From assembly GCA_029936485.1 (NCBI GenBank), contig JAPYSM010000003.1, positions 1-33,596 on the forward strand: a stretch of 33,596 nt of DNA, in the 5' to 3' direction. Below the pieces are notes generated by a model. That model made no database searches. It was not told the origin of the DNA and saw only the letters and a list, made by a program, of their open reading frames with translations. Numbering within the stretch: position 1 is the first letter of the stretch; every line of letters starts with the position of its first letter. Shown here in pieces: positions 16,935 through 25,223 of the stretch. Position numbers and translations under genes: made by a program. The stretch comes from Dehalococcoidia bacterium (GTDB lineage Bacteria; Chloroflexota; Dehalococcoidia; Lucifugimonadales; Lucifugimonadaceae).

Positions 16935-18044
16935 ATGTGCGAGCCGTCTGGAGACATGATCAAGTTGGCTGAATCAGTAAATAATTCGAAAGGCGATGGC
17001 GCTGGGCCATCAGCCGAGGACCGCATTACGGCGGTCAGAGACGCCGGTCTGCTCGCGCTATCGGCATCAGAGACCGCCGACGCATTGCAAGAGTGGCGTA
17101 ACCAGTACATCGGTCGAAGCGGAGAGGTCACGCTCCTGCTCAGAGGTGTTGGATCGCTCCCAGCGGAGCAGAGGGCCGTGTTTGGACAGGCGGCGAACCG
17201 GCTGAAGAACGAGTTAGAGGCCGCGTACGACCAGCGAGAGGCCGTGATAAGCGCCTTCACCGGACCCGTCGGCACTATCGACGTGTCGTTGCCCGGCCGT
17301 AGTCCTGCAGGGGGGCGGTTGCACCCGATAACGCAGACCATCAGGGAGATCACCGCGGCGTTCGGTGCAATGGGCTTCCAGACCTTTGAGGGGCCAGAGG
17401 TCGAGCTTGAGGGTTACAACTTTGACGCAATGAACATCCCGTCTGATCACCCGGCGCGTGAGATGTTTGATACCTTCTGGCTTGATCGGGTCGATGAGGA
17501 CGGCAACAACAACCTCCTCCTTCGCACCCACACCTCTCCGATGCAGGCTCGCATCATGGAGACCCACGAACCGCCGATTCGGGTCGTTGTACCGGGGCGT
17601 TGCTATCGCTACGAGGCGACCGATGCCAGCCACGAGTGGCACTTCAACCAGGTTGAGGTGATGGCTGTGGATGAGTGCATCACGTTCGCTGACCTGAAGG
17701 GCACTCTGTACGAGTTCGCACGGCGGGTGTTTGGGGCGGAGCGCAAGGTGCGCTTCCGATGCGATTTCTTCCCCTTCGTGGAACCCGGGGTCGACATGTC
17801 GGTCGACTGTTTCAACTGTGATGGCGATCCAGCTTGCCGCATCTGTCGCGGCAGCGGCTGGCTGGAAATTCTCGGTGCCGGAATGGTCCACCCGGAGGTG
17901 TTACGTCGCGCTGGTTACGATCCCGATAGATACACGGGATTCGCGGCCGGGATGGGTGTTGAGCGTGTGGCGATGCTTAAGCACGGAATCGACGATATTC
18001 GCCACTTCTACACCAACGACATGCGCTTCCTAAGCCAGTTTTAA
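16935..18044 (+). CDS. pheS: Phenylalanyl-tRNA synthetase alpha subunit
   Basis: The catalytic alpha subunit of PheRS has 369 residues. An N-terminal coiled-coil region (about 30-105) precedes the class II core: the motif 2 region GRCYRYEATDASHEWHFNQV (221-240) and motif 3 GMGVERVAMLKHGIDDIR (339-356). A four-cysteine insert at C292, C295, C301 and C304 (CFNCDGDPACRIC) precedes GWLEILGAGMVHP; such cysteine inserts occur in PheS of many bacteria and may bind zinc. ATG 16935 is used; ATG 16956 is possible, but GGAG is only two bases from it. The stop TAA shares its last base with the pheT ATG. Confidence 0.96.
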   Translation: MCEPSGDMIKLAESVNNSKGDGAGPSAEDRITAVRDAGLLALSASETADALQEWRNQYIGRSGEVTLLLRGVGSLPAEQRAVFGQAANRLKNELEAAYDQREAVISAFTGPVGTIDVSLPGRSPAGGRLHPITQTIREITAAFGAMGFQTFEGPEVELEGYNFDAMNIPSDHPAREMFDTFWLDRVDEDGNNNLLLRTHTSPMQARIMETHEPPIRVVVPGRCYRYEATDASHEWHFNQVEVMAVDECITFADLKGTLYEFARRVFGAERKVRFRCDFFPFVEPGVDMSVDCFNCDGDPACRICRGSGWLEILGAGMVHPEVLRRAGYDPDRYTGFAAGMGVERVAMLKHGIDDIRHFYTNDMRFLSQF

Positions 18045-20473
18045 TGAAAGTCCCAATCTCCTGGCTTGAAGAGTACGTTCCAGTCACCTTGCCGCTTGAC
18101 GATCTTGCCCATCGCCTGACGATGGCGGGAACCGAGGTTGTATCGATCGATACAACGCTGTCGTTTGAAGGCGTCGTGGTTGGGCTGGCGAAGGAGGTTG
18201 GTCCTCACCCGAACGCTGATCGCCTGAGGCTCGTGCAGGTGGACGCCGGCGACGAAACCCTCGAGGTCGTGTGCGGTGCGCCAAACGTTGCGACAGGCCA
18301 GAAGATTGCATTTGCACGTATCGGTTCGGTCCTGACAGATGCGCACACCGGAGAAGAGCGGAAGCTCAAGCGCTCCAAGATCCGGGGCGTTACGTCTAAC
18401 GGGATGGTTTGTTCCGAGCGCGAACTCGGGATGAGCGACGAGCACGAAGGCATTCTTGTGCTGCCGGAAGGCGCGCCTATCGGGATGTCGCTGGGCGAGT
18501 ATCTCGGCGAGACGCTCCTCGACCTTGAGTTGACGCCAAACCGTCCCGACTGTCTCGCCGTAATGGGTGTCGCCCGGGAAGTGGCGGCTCTGACCGGCGA
18601 GACGGCTACCCCGCCATCGATCGAATATCCAGAGCATGGGCCTGATATCGCAACACTGGCGAAGGTCGAGATCGAAGACCTGGACCTGTGCCGACGATAC
18701 ACGGCGACTTTGATCCAGGGCGTCAAGATTGGTCCCTCACCGGACTGGCTGGCGGACCGCCTGAGAGCGATAGGTGAACGTCCCATCAACAACGTGGTTG
18801 ATGTGACCAACTACGTAATGTTTGAGCTGGGGCAGCCGCTTCATGCGTTCGATTTTGACTCGCTCAGCGAGGGCCGAATCGTCGTTCGGCGCGCCCGCCC
18901 CGGCGAGACACTGCTCACGCTGGACGGCGAGACGCGAGAACTGACCGACGATAACCTGATGATCGCGGACGCCGGAAAGCCGATTGGGCTCGGAGGGATC
19001 ATCGGTGGCACGGAGTCCGGGATTACCGGCAGCACGACATCTGTGCTCCTCGAAGCCGCCAACTTCGACGGGCCTAACAACCGGCGCTCGGCCAGCAAGT
19101 TCGGTATTCGTACAGAAGCTACACTTCGGTTCGAAAAGAACCTTCGGCCCGAACTTGCCGAGTACGGTGTGCGCCGTGCGACAAAACTGATCCTAGAGGT
19201 TGCTGGTGGGACCGTGGCGTCCGGAATAATCGACGAGTGGCCCGACAAGGCGGGCGCAGTCCAGGTGGTCGAACTGCCGGCCAACGCGATCGAACGCCTG
19301 CTCGGGGTCAGCTACGAGTCTGGGGTCGTTATTTCTACCTTCGAGGGGCTCGGTATGGAGGTCGTTTCCAACAACGGCGCTTACTCCGTCACCCCGCCGT
19401 ACTGGCGCCCGGACATAGGTATCCCGGAAGATTTGATCGAGGAACTCGCCCGTGTAATCGGGTACGAGAAGATCCCGACCACGGGGATCACCGGGAGCGT
19501 CCCCGTGTGGGAACCGAACCCGGATCGCGTTTTGCGAGAAGCGATGAAGAACATTCTGTCCCGCTTCGGCATGCAGGAAACGATCTCCTACTCGCTCACC
19601 ACGCCGGAGGCTGAGGCACATGCGCGTCCGCCCGGGCACGGGTTACAGCCGTTGCAGGTGATGAACCCCCTTTCTGCCGAGCATGCCACATTGCGCACCA
19701 CGCTTCGGCACAGCATCCTGACTGTGCTTTCCCGAAACGCCCGTATCTGGCGCGGACCGCTTTGGATGTTCGAGTCCGGGCGGGTCTATCTTGACCGCGG
19801 TGAGGGCGTCGGCCTTCCCGACGAGCCCGAAAAATTCGTCGGAGTAGTGGCCGGTCCCCGATCTGACCTTGAGTGGATGTCCGGAGAGCCGGAATCGTCT
19901 GACTTCTACGACGCCAAGGGGATCGTGGAGTCGCTTCTTAGCGAGTTCGGCGTGACAGCTAGTTTCGTGCCTGTGGAAGAGAACACTTTTGAACCCGGGC
20001 GATGCGCACAGATAGTGATCCCGTCTGCCGGGCGTGCCGTGATTGGCGTCCTTGGTGAAGTCGCTTCGGACGTTCTTTCCACGTTCGATATCGATACCGC
20101 TCCCGTGGCGATGTTTGAACTGGATGTCGAGGCCATCGCGAGACTTCCGGAACTGCAATCACTTGGTCAACAGGACTACGTGCCGTTTGGCCGATTCCCT
20201 GACTCGTCCAGGGACCTGGCGCTGGTGATCGACGACAACGCCCCGGCGGCAGATGTACTGGCGCTAGCGGAACGCAACCGGCTGGTCGTCAGCGCGACGG
20301 TATTTGACGTATACCAGGGAGACGCTATCCCCTCCGGGAAGAAGTCCCTCGCCGTTCGGGTGGTGTATCAGGCGCCGGACCGCACCCTCACGGCGGATGA
20401 GCTCATCAAAGCCGAGAACTCGATACTCCGGGCCCTTGAACACAATTTCGGTGCCGAGCTAAGAGCACGATAA
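18044..20473 (+). CDS. pheT: Phenylalanyl-tRNA synthetase beta subunit
   Basis: The 809-residue beta subunit pairs with PheS as (alpha-beta)2. Domains in order: the N-terminal strand MKVPISWLEEYVPV, a tRNA-binding OB domain (about 40-150) with HPNADRLRLVQVD and VCGAPNV, the B3/4 editing domain (about 210-370) with INNVVDVTNYVMFELGQPLH, the B5 domain (about 400-475) with a PYWRPDIGIPEDLIEELAR block, a catalytic-like core, and the C-terminal ferredoxin-fold anticodon-binding domain (about 715-808) with FGRFPDSSRDLALVI. Length is normal. It starts at the last base of the pheS stop, so the two are coupled. No T-box or pheM-like leader was seen ahead of the pair. Confidence 0.97.
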   Translation: MKVPISWLEEYVPVTLPLDDLAHRLTMAGTEVVSIDTTLSFEGVVVGLAKEVGPHPNADRLRLVQVDAGDETLEVVCGAPNVATGQKIAFARIGSVLTDAHTGEERKLKRSKIRGVTSNGMVCSERELGMSDEHEGILVLPEGAPIGMSLGEYLGETLLDLELTPNRPDCLAVMGVAREVAALTGETATPPSIEYPEHGPDIATLAKVEIEDLDLCRRYTATLIQGVKIGPSPDWLADRLRAIGERPINNVVDVTNYVMFELGQPLHAFDFDSLSEGRIVVRRARPGETLLTLDGETRELTDDNLMIADAGKPIGLGGIIGGTESGITGSTTSVLLEAANFDGPNNRRSASKFGIRTEATLRFEKNLRPELAEYGVRRATKLILEVAGGTVASGIIDEWPDKAGAVQVVELPANAIERLLGVSYESGVVISTFEGLGMEVVSNNGAYSVTPPYWRPDIGIPEDLIEELARVIGYEKIPTTGITGSVPVWEPNPDRVLREAMKNILSRFGMQETISYSLTTPEAEAHARPPGHGLQPLQVMNPLSAEHATLRTTLRHSILTVLSRNARIWRGPLWMFESGRVYLDRGEGVGLPDEPEKFVGVVAGPRSDLEWMSGEPESSDFYDAKGIVESLLSEFGVTASFVPVEENTFEPGRCAQIVIPSAGRAVIGVLGEVASDVLSTFDIDTAPVAMFELDVEAIARLPELQSLGQQDYVPFGRFPDSSRDLALVIDDNAPAADVLALAERNRLVVSATVFDVYQGDAIPSGKKSLAVRVVYQAPDRTLTADELIKAENSILRALEHNFGAELRAR

Positions 20474-20509
20474 ACCGATCCAGACGGACGCAGATAAGCT
20501 GTAACCCTC

Positions 20510-21823
20510 ATGCACAAAGAGTACGTTCACGATCGGCCTCACCGCCACCACTACGACGCCGAAATGCTGGACGTCGAAGAGGCGCTTGAGCGAATTATGA
20601 CCTTCTTTGTACCGCTCCCGGCGGTGGACGTTCCCTTACTGGACGCCCTCGGGCAGGTGCTCGCTGTGCCGTTGGTGGCGCCGATTAATATCCCCCCTCT
20701 CGATAACTCTGCGATGGACGGGTACGCGCTTCGTGCGGCGGACATATCGCAAGCCGCGGACAACTCGCCGGCGGATCTACGCGTGACCGGTCACATCCCC
20801 GCCGGGACTGTTTCCGATCAGACCGTCGAACCCGGGACGGCGTTACGAATAATGACGGGGGCCCCCATTCCGGGTGGAGCGGACACCGTGGTCGCTTTTG
20901 AAGACACTGATGAAGTTGAACGTCGCGACGCCGGAGGCTCAATGGAAAAGGTAGGCGTCCGACGTGCTGCGGAGATCGGAGAGAACATCCGACCTGCGGG
21001 CGAAGACGTCCAACTGGGAAGTATCGTTCTCGAATCAGGCACGGTTCTACGTGCCTCAGAGCTCGGGGTAGCGGCGTCTCTCGGCATGGACACAGTTCCC
21101 GTGATCCGTCGTCCTGTCGTCGCTGTGCTGGCCACTGGGGACGAGCTCCTCGAGCCGGGGGAGGCGCCCCAGCCCGGTAAAATCTACAACTCCAACAATT
21201 ACTCCGTGGCCGCATCTGTCAGTGCCTTCGGGGGCGTGCCACGGGTAATAGGCGTGGCACGTGACACAGAGGCCTCTGTGGAGGAAGCACTGGCGCTAGC
21301 GCTGGACGCCGATATGGTCATCACGACCGCCGGGGTGTCCAAGGGCGACTATGACTTCGTGAAGGACGTGCTCGCAAATCGTGGAGAAATTGCGTTGTGG
21401 TCGGTACGCATGCGTCCGGCCAAGCCGCTCGCTTTCGGCGCACTGGACGCGCCAGATGGTCGACGCGTGCCGCACCTTGGGCTCCCCGGCAACCCGGTAA
21501 GCGCTCTGGTCGCATTCGAGCAGTTTGCGCGCCCTGCTATACGGAAAATGATGGGTAAGGAGCTGACGCCGCGGCCCACTGTTCAGGCAATTCTCGACGA
21601 TCCCGTAAACAACTACGATGGTCGCCGGGTGTACGCTCGTGTTGTTGTATACCGTGAGAACGGCGAATATCGAGCCCGACTGACCGGAAATCAGAGTTCC
21701 GGAGTTCTGACCTCCATGGCACGAGCAAACGGCCTTGCCATATGCCCGGACGACCGATCACGACTTGAATCGGGTGAGACGGCCACCGTCCAAATGCTGG
21801 ACTGGCCGGAAGACGTGTTCTAG
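20510..21823 (+). CDS. moeA: Molybdopterin molybdenumtransferase
   Basis: MoeA inserts molybdate into adenylylated molybdopterin, the last common step of molybdenum cofactor synthesis. The 437-residue protein shows PPLDNSAMDGYALRA, MTGAPIPGGADTVVAFE, LATGDELLEPGE, IYNSNNYSV, TTAGVSKGDYDFV and LGLPGNPVSALVAFEQFARP in the family order, covering the linker, MoCF and C-terminal beta domains. The first ~20 residues are rich in His, Arg and Asp (HDRPHRHHYDAE), an unusual extension before the DVEEALERI start of the family; a metal-binding role is possible but unproven. It lies 36 bases after pheT. Related cofactor genes in the window are moaA and the moaC part of the RNase HI fusion. Confidence 0.95.
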   Translation: MHKEYVHDRPHRHHYDAEMLDVEEALERIMTFFVPLPAVDVPLLDALGQVLAVPLVAPINIPPLDNSAMDGYALRAADISQAADNSPADLRVTGHIPAGTVSDQTVEPGTALRIMTGAPIPGGADTVVAFEDTDEVERRDAGGSMEKVGVRRAAEIGENIRPAGEDVQLGSIVLESGTVLRASELGVAASLGMDTVPVIRRPVVAVLATGDELLEPGEAPQPGKIYNSNNYSVAASVSAFGGVPRVIGVARDTEASVEEALALALDADMVITTAGVSKGDYDFVKDVLANRGEIALWSVRMRPAKPLAFGALDAPDGRRVPHLGLPGNPVSALVAFEQFARPAIRKMMGKELTPRPTVQAILDDPVNNYDGRRVYARVVVYRENGEYRARLTGNQSSGVLTSMARANGLAICPDDRSRLESGETATVQMLDWPEDVF

Positions 21824-21919
21824 CCTGAACACTTGAATTTTTATGTTTGGCCGTGAGTTGCGACGATCAACGACGACCATAAACGGAACATCAACCTCAA
21901 ATTATCTCGGAGCACCACA

Positions 21920-22342
21920 ATGAGCGATGAACAGGCTGTCGAGGCAGTGATCCACCGGTACGCTATCAATGTGAAAGCGTTTGATGCGTCCGGGAAGTCG
22001 TTCGCGTTTACCGTGCGAAACAGACGATGCTGGCAGTGCCGGCAGGTTCTCGATGAGATGGAAGTCGTTATTGGCAACGCTAAAGAGCACATGAAGGAGA
22101 TCTCCTCATGCTGCTCAGGAAAGCCGGACTATCTTCTTCCGGGAACCCCGTTGACCGAGGCCGTGTTCCGCCTTCTGCTCGCCAACGGCAACAAGCCGAT
22201 GACCGCTGAAGAGATCCGGAAGGGCCTGGGAACGGCATGGTCCAGCGTTCTTTACATGAAGGATTTGTCGGACGAGCTGCTCATCAAGTTGGTCGAGAGC
22301 GAAAACGCGTACAGCATCGCCCCGATTCCCGTTAAGAAATAA
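21920..22342 (+). CDS. Unknown protein with CxxC pair and winged-helix-like C-terminus
   Basis: I do not recognise this 140-residue protein. Its N-terminal half has a CWQC pair (Cys37, Cys40) in a basic setting (RNRRCWQCRQ) and a CC pair at 64-65, together four cysteines that could bind a metal. Residues about 76-135 (TPLTEAVFRLLLANGNKPMT onward, then TAEEIRKGLG and a terminal YSIAPIP strand) have the helix-turn-helix and wing layout of small DNA-binding domains. A start at ATG 21920 has GGAG seven bases upstream. It follows moeA by about 96 bases and faces acyP tail to tail, 12 bases apart. It may be a metal- or redox-sensing regulator, but this rests on layout only. Confidence 0.75.
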   Translation: MSDEQAVEAVIHRYAINVKAFDASGKSFAFTVRNRRCWQCRQVLDEMEVVIGNAKEHMKEISSCCSGKPDYLLPGTPLTEAVFRLLLANGNKPMTAEEIRKGLGTAWSSVLYMKDLSDELLIKLVESENAYSIAPIPVKK

Positions 22343-22354
22343 CGCCCAGACGCT

Positions 22355-22657
22355 CTATAACTGGATACGGAATCCCGGTCGATCAGGCAGACGTGTGATT
22401 TCAGCGTCTGACCGCTCGGCAGTTACAGACTCGACTGTTGCCTCCCGGCCCCCCCCTTCAAGCTGGCTTGGTAGCTTATCGAGCGCGTCCTGATGGCCAG
22501 ATGCGACCACCTCAATCGATCCGTCGGCCAGATTATGTACGTGACCGTCTAATCCAAGTCGCGTTGCCACGGTGCGGACCCGCGTTCGGAAGCCAACGCC
22601 CTGAACAGATCCTGAAACGCGCGCCGAAAACATCGGGTCGGTATTCGGATCCGTCAT
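22355..22657 (-). CDS. acyP: Acylphosphatase
   Basis: This small enzyme hydrolyses acyl phosphates. It has 100 residues, with the catalytic arginine in SVQGVGFRT (Arg24) and the asparagine in GHVHNLADGSIEV (Asn42), both in the standard positions. The usual C-terminal GF-I-L ending is present (PGFRIQL). It is the last gene of the minus-strand run that begins with coxB, 59 bases after the small basic protein gene, but no functional link to the oxidase is evident. Confidence 0.93.
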   Translation of the reverse strand: MTDPNTDPMFSARVSGSVQGVGFRTRVRTVATRLGLDGHVHNLADGSIEVVASGHQDALDKLPSQLEGGGREATVESVTAERSDAEITRLPDRPGFRIQL

Positions 22658-22716
22658 CTTCGGGGCTGAACGTATTCCGGGCTAAGAGAACTCAGTCCAG
22701 ATCAACCCGGAAGAAT

Positions 22717-22869
22717 TTACTCGTCGTCTTCGATAGGCCGCCTGCGCCGTTCGACGCGTGTGGGCTCGGGAGGAGGCAAGGGGGCGGAACTCAAGGCCAC
22801 AGATTCTTTGCGACCTCCAGACTTTTTCTTCTTGGTTTCTCGTTTGCTCTTATCGCGTGATTTCGCCAT
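22717..22869 (-). CDS. Small basic protein, 50 residues
   Basis: A short reading frame opens at ATG 22869 with AAAGG seven bases upstream and ends at TAA 22719-22717. The protein starts MAKSRDKSKRETKKKKSGG, continues with a Ser/Ala/Pro stretch (SSAPLPPPEP) and ends with an RRRRPIEDDE tail. It is strongly basic at the N-terminus, likely disordered, with an acidic end. Good ribosome site, strong compositional pattern and a place in the run between ctaG and acyP support it as a real gene. It resembles, from memory, short Lys-rich proteins seen in Chloroflexota, but that is unverified. It might bind nucleic acid or ribosomes. The rest of the 340-base gap between acyP and ctaG holds nothing I can name. 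Confidence 0.65.
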   Translation of the reverse strand: MAKSRDKSKRETKKKKSGGRKESVALSSAPLPPPEPTRVERRRRPIEDDE

Positions 22870-22997
22870 ACATCGGCCTTTCGATCAGAAAAGAGGCCGC
22901 GTTCTAATATCTTTTGGAGATGTACACGGCGCAGTGTGGACGGAAGGCTGAGTTTACCAGACCCGTGCTGCTCGCTTTCCAGTGAAAACCATACCGG

Positions 22998-23909
22998 TTA
23001 AGGCTCGGCTCGAACCTTGGGCTTGTAGCGTGATTTCTTGGATTCTGATTCGTACCACTTGAAAAACAGTATCGTCGCTGCGCCCAGGAGGATGAAGCCG
23101 CCAGGCACCCACATGATTAACCCGCCGATATTCTGATCCTCCTGTGGTTCCAGGCCCCAGTGCATCGGAGTGGTCTCGTAGTGTGAGTAAGCAACGGTAC
23201 CGACGAGCGTGAGCAACGCGCCAAGGGCGGCGCTCGGCGTGAAAGCCAGCATCAGGTAAAGCAGGCGTTGCGGGTAAGACAGCGGTGTTCGCATCGGCGC
23301 TGGGCCGACTACGGGCCACCAGAACATCACGCCGACGGTCAAGAACATCAGGTGCTCAAAATAATGCAACGGCTCGTTGTGTATCGCCGCCTCGTACATA
23401 GCGGGCAGATGCCAGATGTACATCGTCAGGATGTACACGATGATCGCTACTTTTGGAAACGTCAGCTTCCGCATGATCCAGCCGGTCTTGCCACGCCGTG
23501 ACACAGACCCGGCGACGGCATGTCGAACACCAGTCGGAAGCGACCATAAGTAGGCCGCTACGGGGCTCGCAGCCAGCAACAGAGGGGCGGCGACGAGGGT
23601 CAGCAGCAGGTGCTGCATCATGTGGAGGAAGAACATCTCTTCCGCAAGAGCGTCCGGGGGGCCGACAAGGGAGAAGGTCAGGGCGGCGAACCCCAGCAAA
23701 GTCAACGTGATCCGCCAGGCTGAGATAGGGGCGGCATCAGATTCGGAGGTGCGTGAGTTCAGCCTGTAGAGTCCGAACAGGTATGCGCCGAGTACGAACG
23801 CAAGTACAACCGTGACAGGGGACACCAACACCCACTCGCCCCAGAACGCGGCAAACGAATCGAGCGGCTCACGGCTTTCGGAGCTGATGTGGAGTAGGGG
23901 CACGGACAA
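22998..23909 (-). CDS. ctaG: Cytochrome c oxidase assembly protein, CtaG (caa3-type)
   Basis: This 303-residue multi-pass membrane protein belongs to the Bacillus-type CtaG family (Caa3_CtaG), needed for assembling the caa3 oxidase, probably in copper delivery. Seven or so hydrophobic segments are seen, with the conserved FFLHMMQHLLLTLVAAPLLL block, YIWHLPAMYEAAI, HYFEHLMFLTVGVMFWWPV and a last FILLGAATILFF segment. The histidines in HMMQH, WH and HYFEH are candidates for copper or structural binding. It is unrelated to the Cox11/CtaG of proteobacteria. TTG 23909 is the start, with GAGGA about seven bases upstream. It follows coxD in the same direction, 115 bases away, and ends in a basic cytoplasmic tail. 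Confidence 0.92.
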   Translation of the reverse strand: MSVPLLHISSESREPLDSFAAFWGEWVLVSPVTVVLAFVLGAYLFGLYRLNSRTSESDAAPISAWRITLTLLGFAALTFSLVGPPDALAEEMFFLHMMQHLLLTLVAAPLLLAASPVAAYLWSLPTGVRHAVAGSVSRRGKTGWIMRKLTFPKVAIIVYILTMYIWHLPAMYEAAIHNEPLHYFEHLMFLTVGVMFWWPVVGPAPMRTPLSYPQRLLYLMLAFTPSAALGALLTLVGTVAYSHYETTPMHWGLEPQEDQNIGGLIMWVPGGFILLGAATILFFKWYESESKKSRYKPKVRAEP

Positions 23910-24024
23910 AACGTTCCTCGGTTTCGGGGCCGACGTTCATTTGAATACCGGGACGAACGATCTGATCAACCGATCAATCGTAATCCTGTTTGTCCGTGCG
24001 GGCCTTATTTGGGCGTTGCAGGGC

Positions 24025-24492
24025 TTACGGAGCGACCAGAGGGGCCGGGGCGATTTGGCCCTGCACGCTGAGCATGATTACGAACACTAAGATCGCTATC
24101 AGGAACCCGGACGTAAACACGAGCGTTAACAGATTTTTATCAAACCTGAGGTGCATGAAGAACGCGACCACGATGACAAACTTGAGAAGCGCCAACAGCA
24201 GCATGACGGTTACAAAAAAGCTGCCAAAGAAGTCATCAATCGTGAAGAAATACACTTCGATGAGCGTCAACAGGCCCAGCAACACACCAATAATGGTGTA
24301 GAAAAACGGCGTAGCCACTTTGCCGCCGTACGTTAGGCGGTCAATCCAATGCCAGACCGGCGGACCGGCGTCTCCGAATGGCCCCTCGTTAGGCGGATCC
24401 GGGAATGCCGAATCTACTTTTGGTAGAAGGAAGTAACTGCCGCCGTCCTGGTAAAACAGCTTGCGCCATGCTCTTGAGATCGGGTTTGCCAT
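24025..24492 (-). CDS. coxD: Cytochrome c oxidase subunit IV (prokaryotic type)
   Basis: This 155-residue protein has three hydrophobic segments (about 60-80, 90-115, 125-145). The block LLALLKFVIVVAFFMHLRFD is the signature of the small prokaryotic subunit IV of caa3-type and related oxidases. An N-terminal soluble region of about 50 residues, rich in Pro and Gly, is longer than in Bacillus CtaF. The gene lies 11 bases after coxC, consistent with one transcript coxB-A-C-D-ctaG. The subunit supports oxidase stability and carries no redox centre. Confidence 0.88.
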   Translation of the reverse strand: MANPISRAWRKLFYQDGGSYFLLPKVDSAFPDPPNEGPFGDAGPPVWHWIDRLTYGGKVATPFFYTIIGVLLGLLTLIEVYFFTIDDFFGSFFVTVMLLLALLKFVIVVAFFMHLRFDKNLLTLVFTSGFLIAILVFVIMLSVQGQIAPAPLVAP

Positions 24493-24503
24493 ATCTGTTT
24501 CTG

Positions 24504-25166
24504 CTAACCCCCGATGATCGAAGCGGCGTGTTCGATCGTCTCGATACCTTCACCGTCGCTGAAACCGATCAGGTAAATGACCGTGAAGATGATGATCCAC
24601 ACGATGTCGACAAAGTGCCAGTAGAGTCCGGCCATCTCAAGGTCTTCGACCGAGCGGCTTGTGAGCGCACCCTTGAAGTGGGCGAAAGCCATGCCAAGGA
24701 GCCACAGCACGCCCATGAGCACGTGCAGGCCGTGGAAGCCCGTGAGGATGAAGAACGTAGTGCCAAACAGGTTGGATCGGATCGTCAGGCCTTCGTTTAC
24801 GAAGGTCGTGAACTCGAACACCTGGAAACCCAGGAAGATTGCGCCGAGTACGGCGACCGCAAGAATCCAGAACCGGGTTAGCCCCAGTTGGTCTTTTTGT
24901 GCGTAGTGAAGGGCGAGCACCATCGCCAGACTGCTCATCAGCAAGACGAACGTGCTGACCGAGGTAATTGGAATATCCAGGACCTCGTTCGGGTAAGGTC
25001 CGGCGAGACTCTCGTTCCTGTAAACCAGGTAGGTGGCGATGAATGATCCAAAGAACAGGCAGTCAGACGCCAGGAACACCCACATGAGCAACTTACGATT
25101 GCTTATGCCGGTATTCGTGTCAGCGATGTGACCGTGCTGTTCTTGTACTGTGGCGGCTTGCGCCAA
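24504..25166 (-). CDS. coxC: Cytochrome c oxidase subunit III
   Basis: This 220-residue integral membrane protein has five hydrophobic segments, as in the short Bacillus-type subunit III, whose first two helices are replaced by the C-terminal helices of subunit I. Landmarks are LLMWVFLASDCLFFGSFIAT, FFILTGFHGLHVLMG with the family's conserved histidines, and GLYWHFVDIVWIIIF near the end. The start is TTG 25166 with AAGGGA seven bases upstream. It begins 57 bases after coxA and is followed by coxD. Confidence 0.94.
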   Translation of the reverse strand: MAQAATVQEQHGHIADTNTGISNRKLLMWVFLASDCLFFGSFIATYLVYRNESLAGPYPNEVLDIPITSVSTFVLLMSSLAMVLALHYAQKDQLGLTRFWILAVAVLGAIFLGFQVFEFTTFVNEGLTIRSNLFGTTFFILTGFHGLHVLMGVLWLLGMAFAHFKGALTSRSVEDLEMAGLYWHFVDIVWIIIFTVIYLIGFSDGEGIETIEHAASIIGG

Positions 25167-25223
25167 TTTCGCGTCCCTTAATCCTTATGTACGTTTAATT
25201 GGTTATGGCTGAATGGGCGTCTG

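Noticed and set aside
17820-17850. Four-cysteine insert in PheS as a novel fusion
   Set aside because: Comparable cysteine-rich inserts are present in PheS of many bacteria, so this is ordinary for the family.
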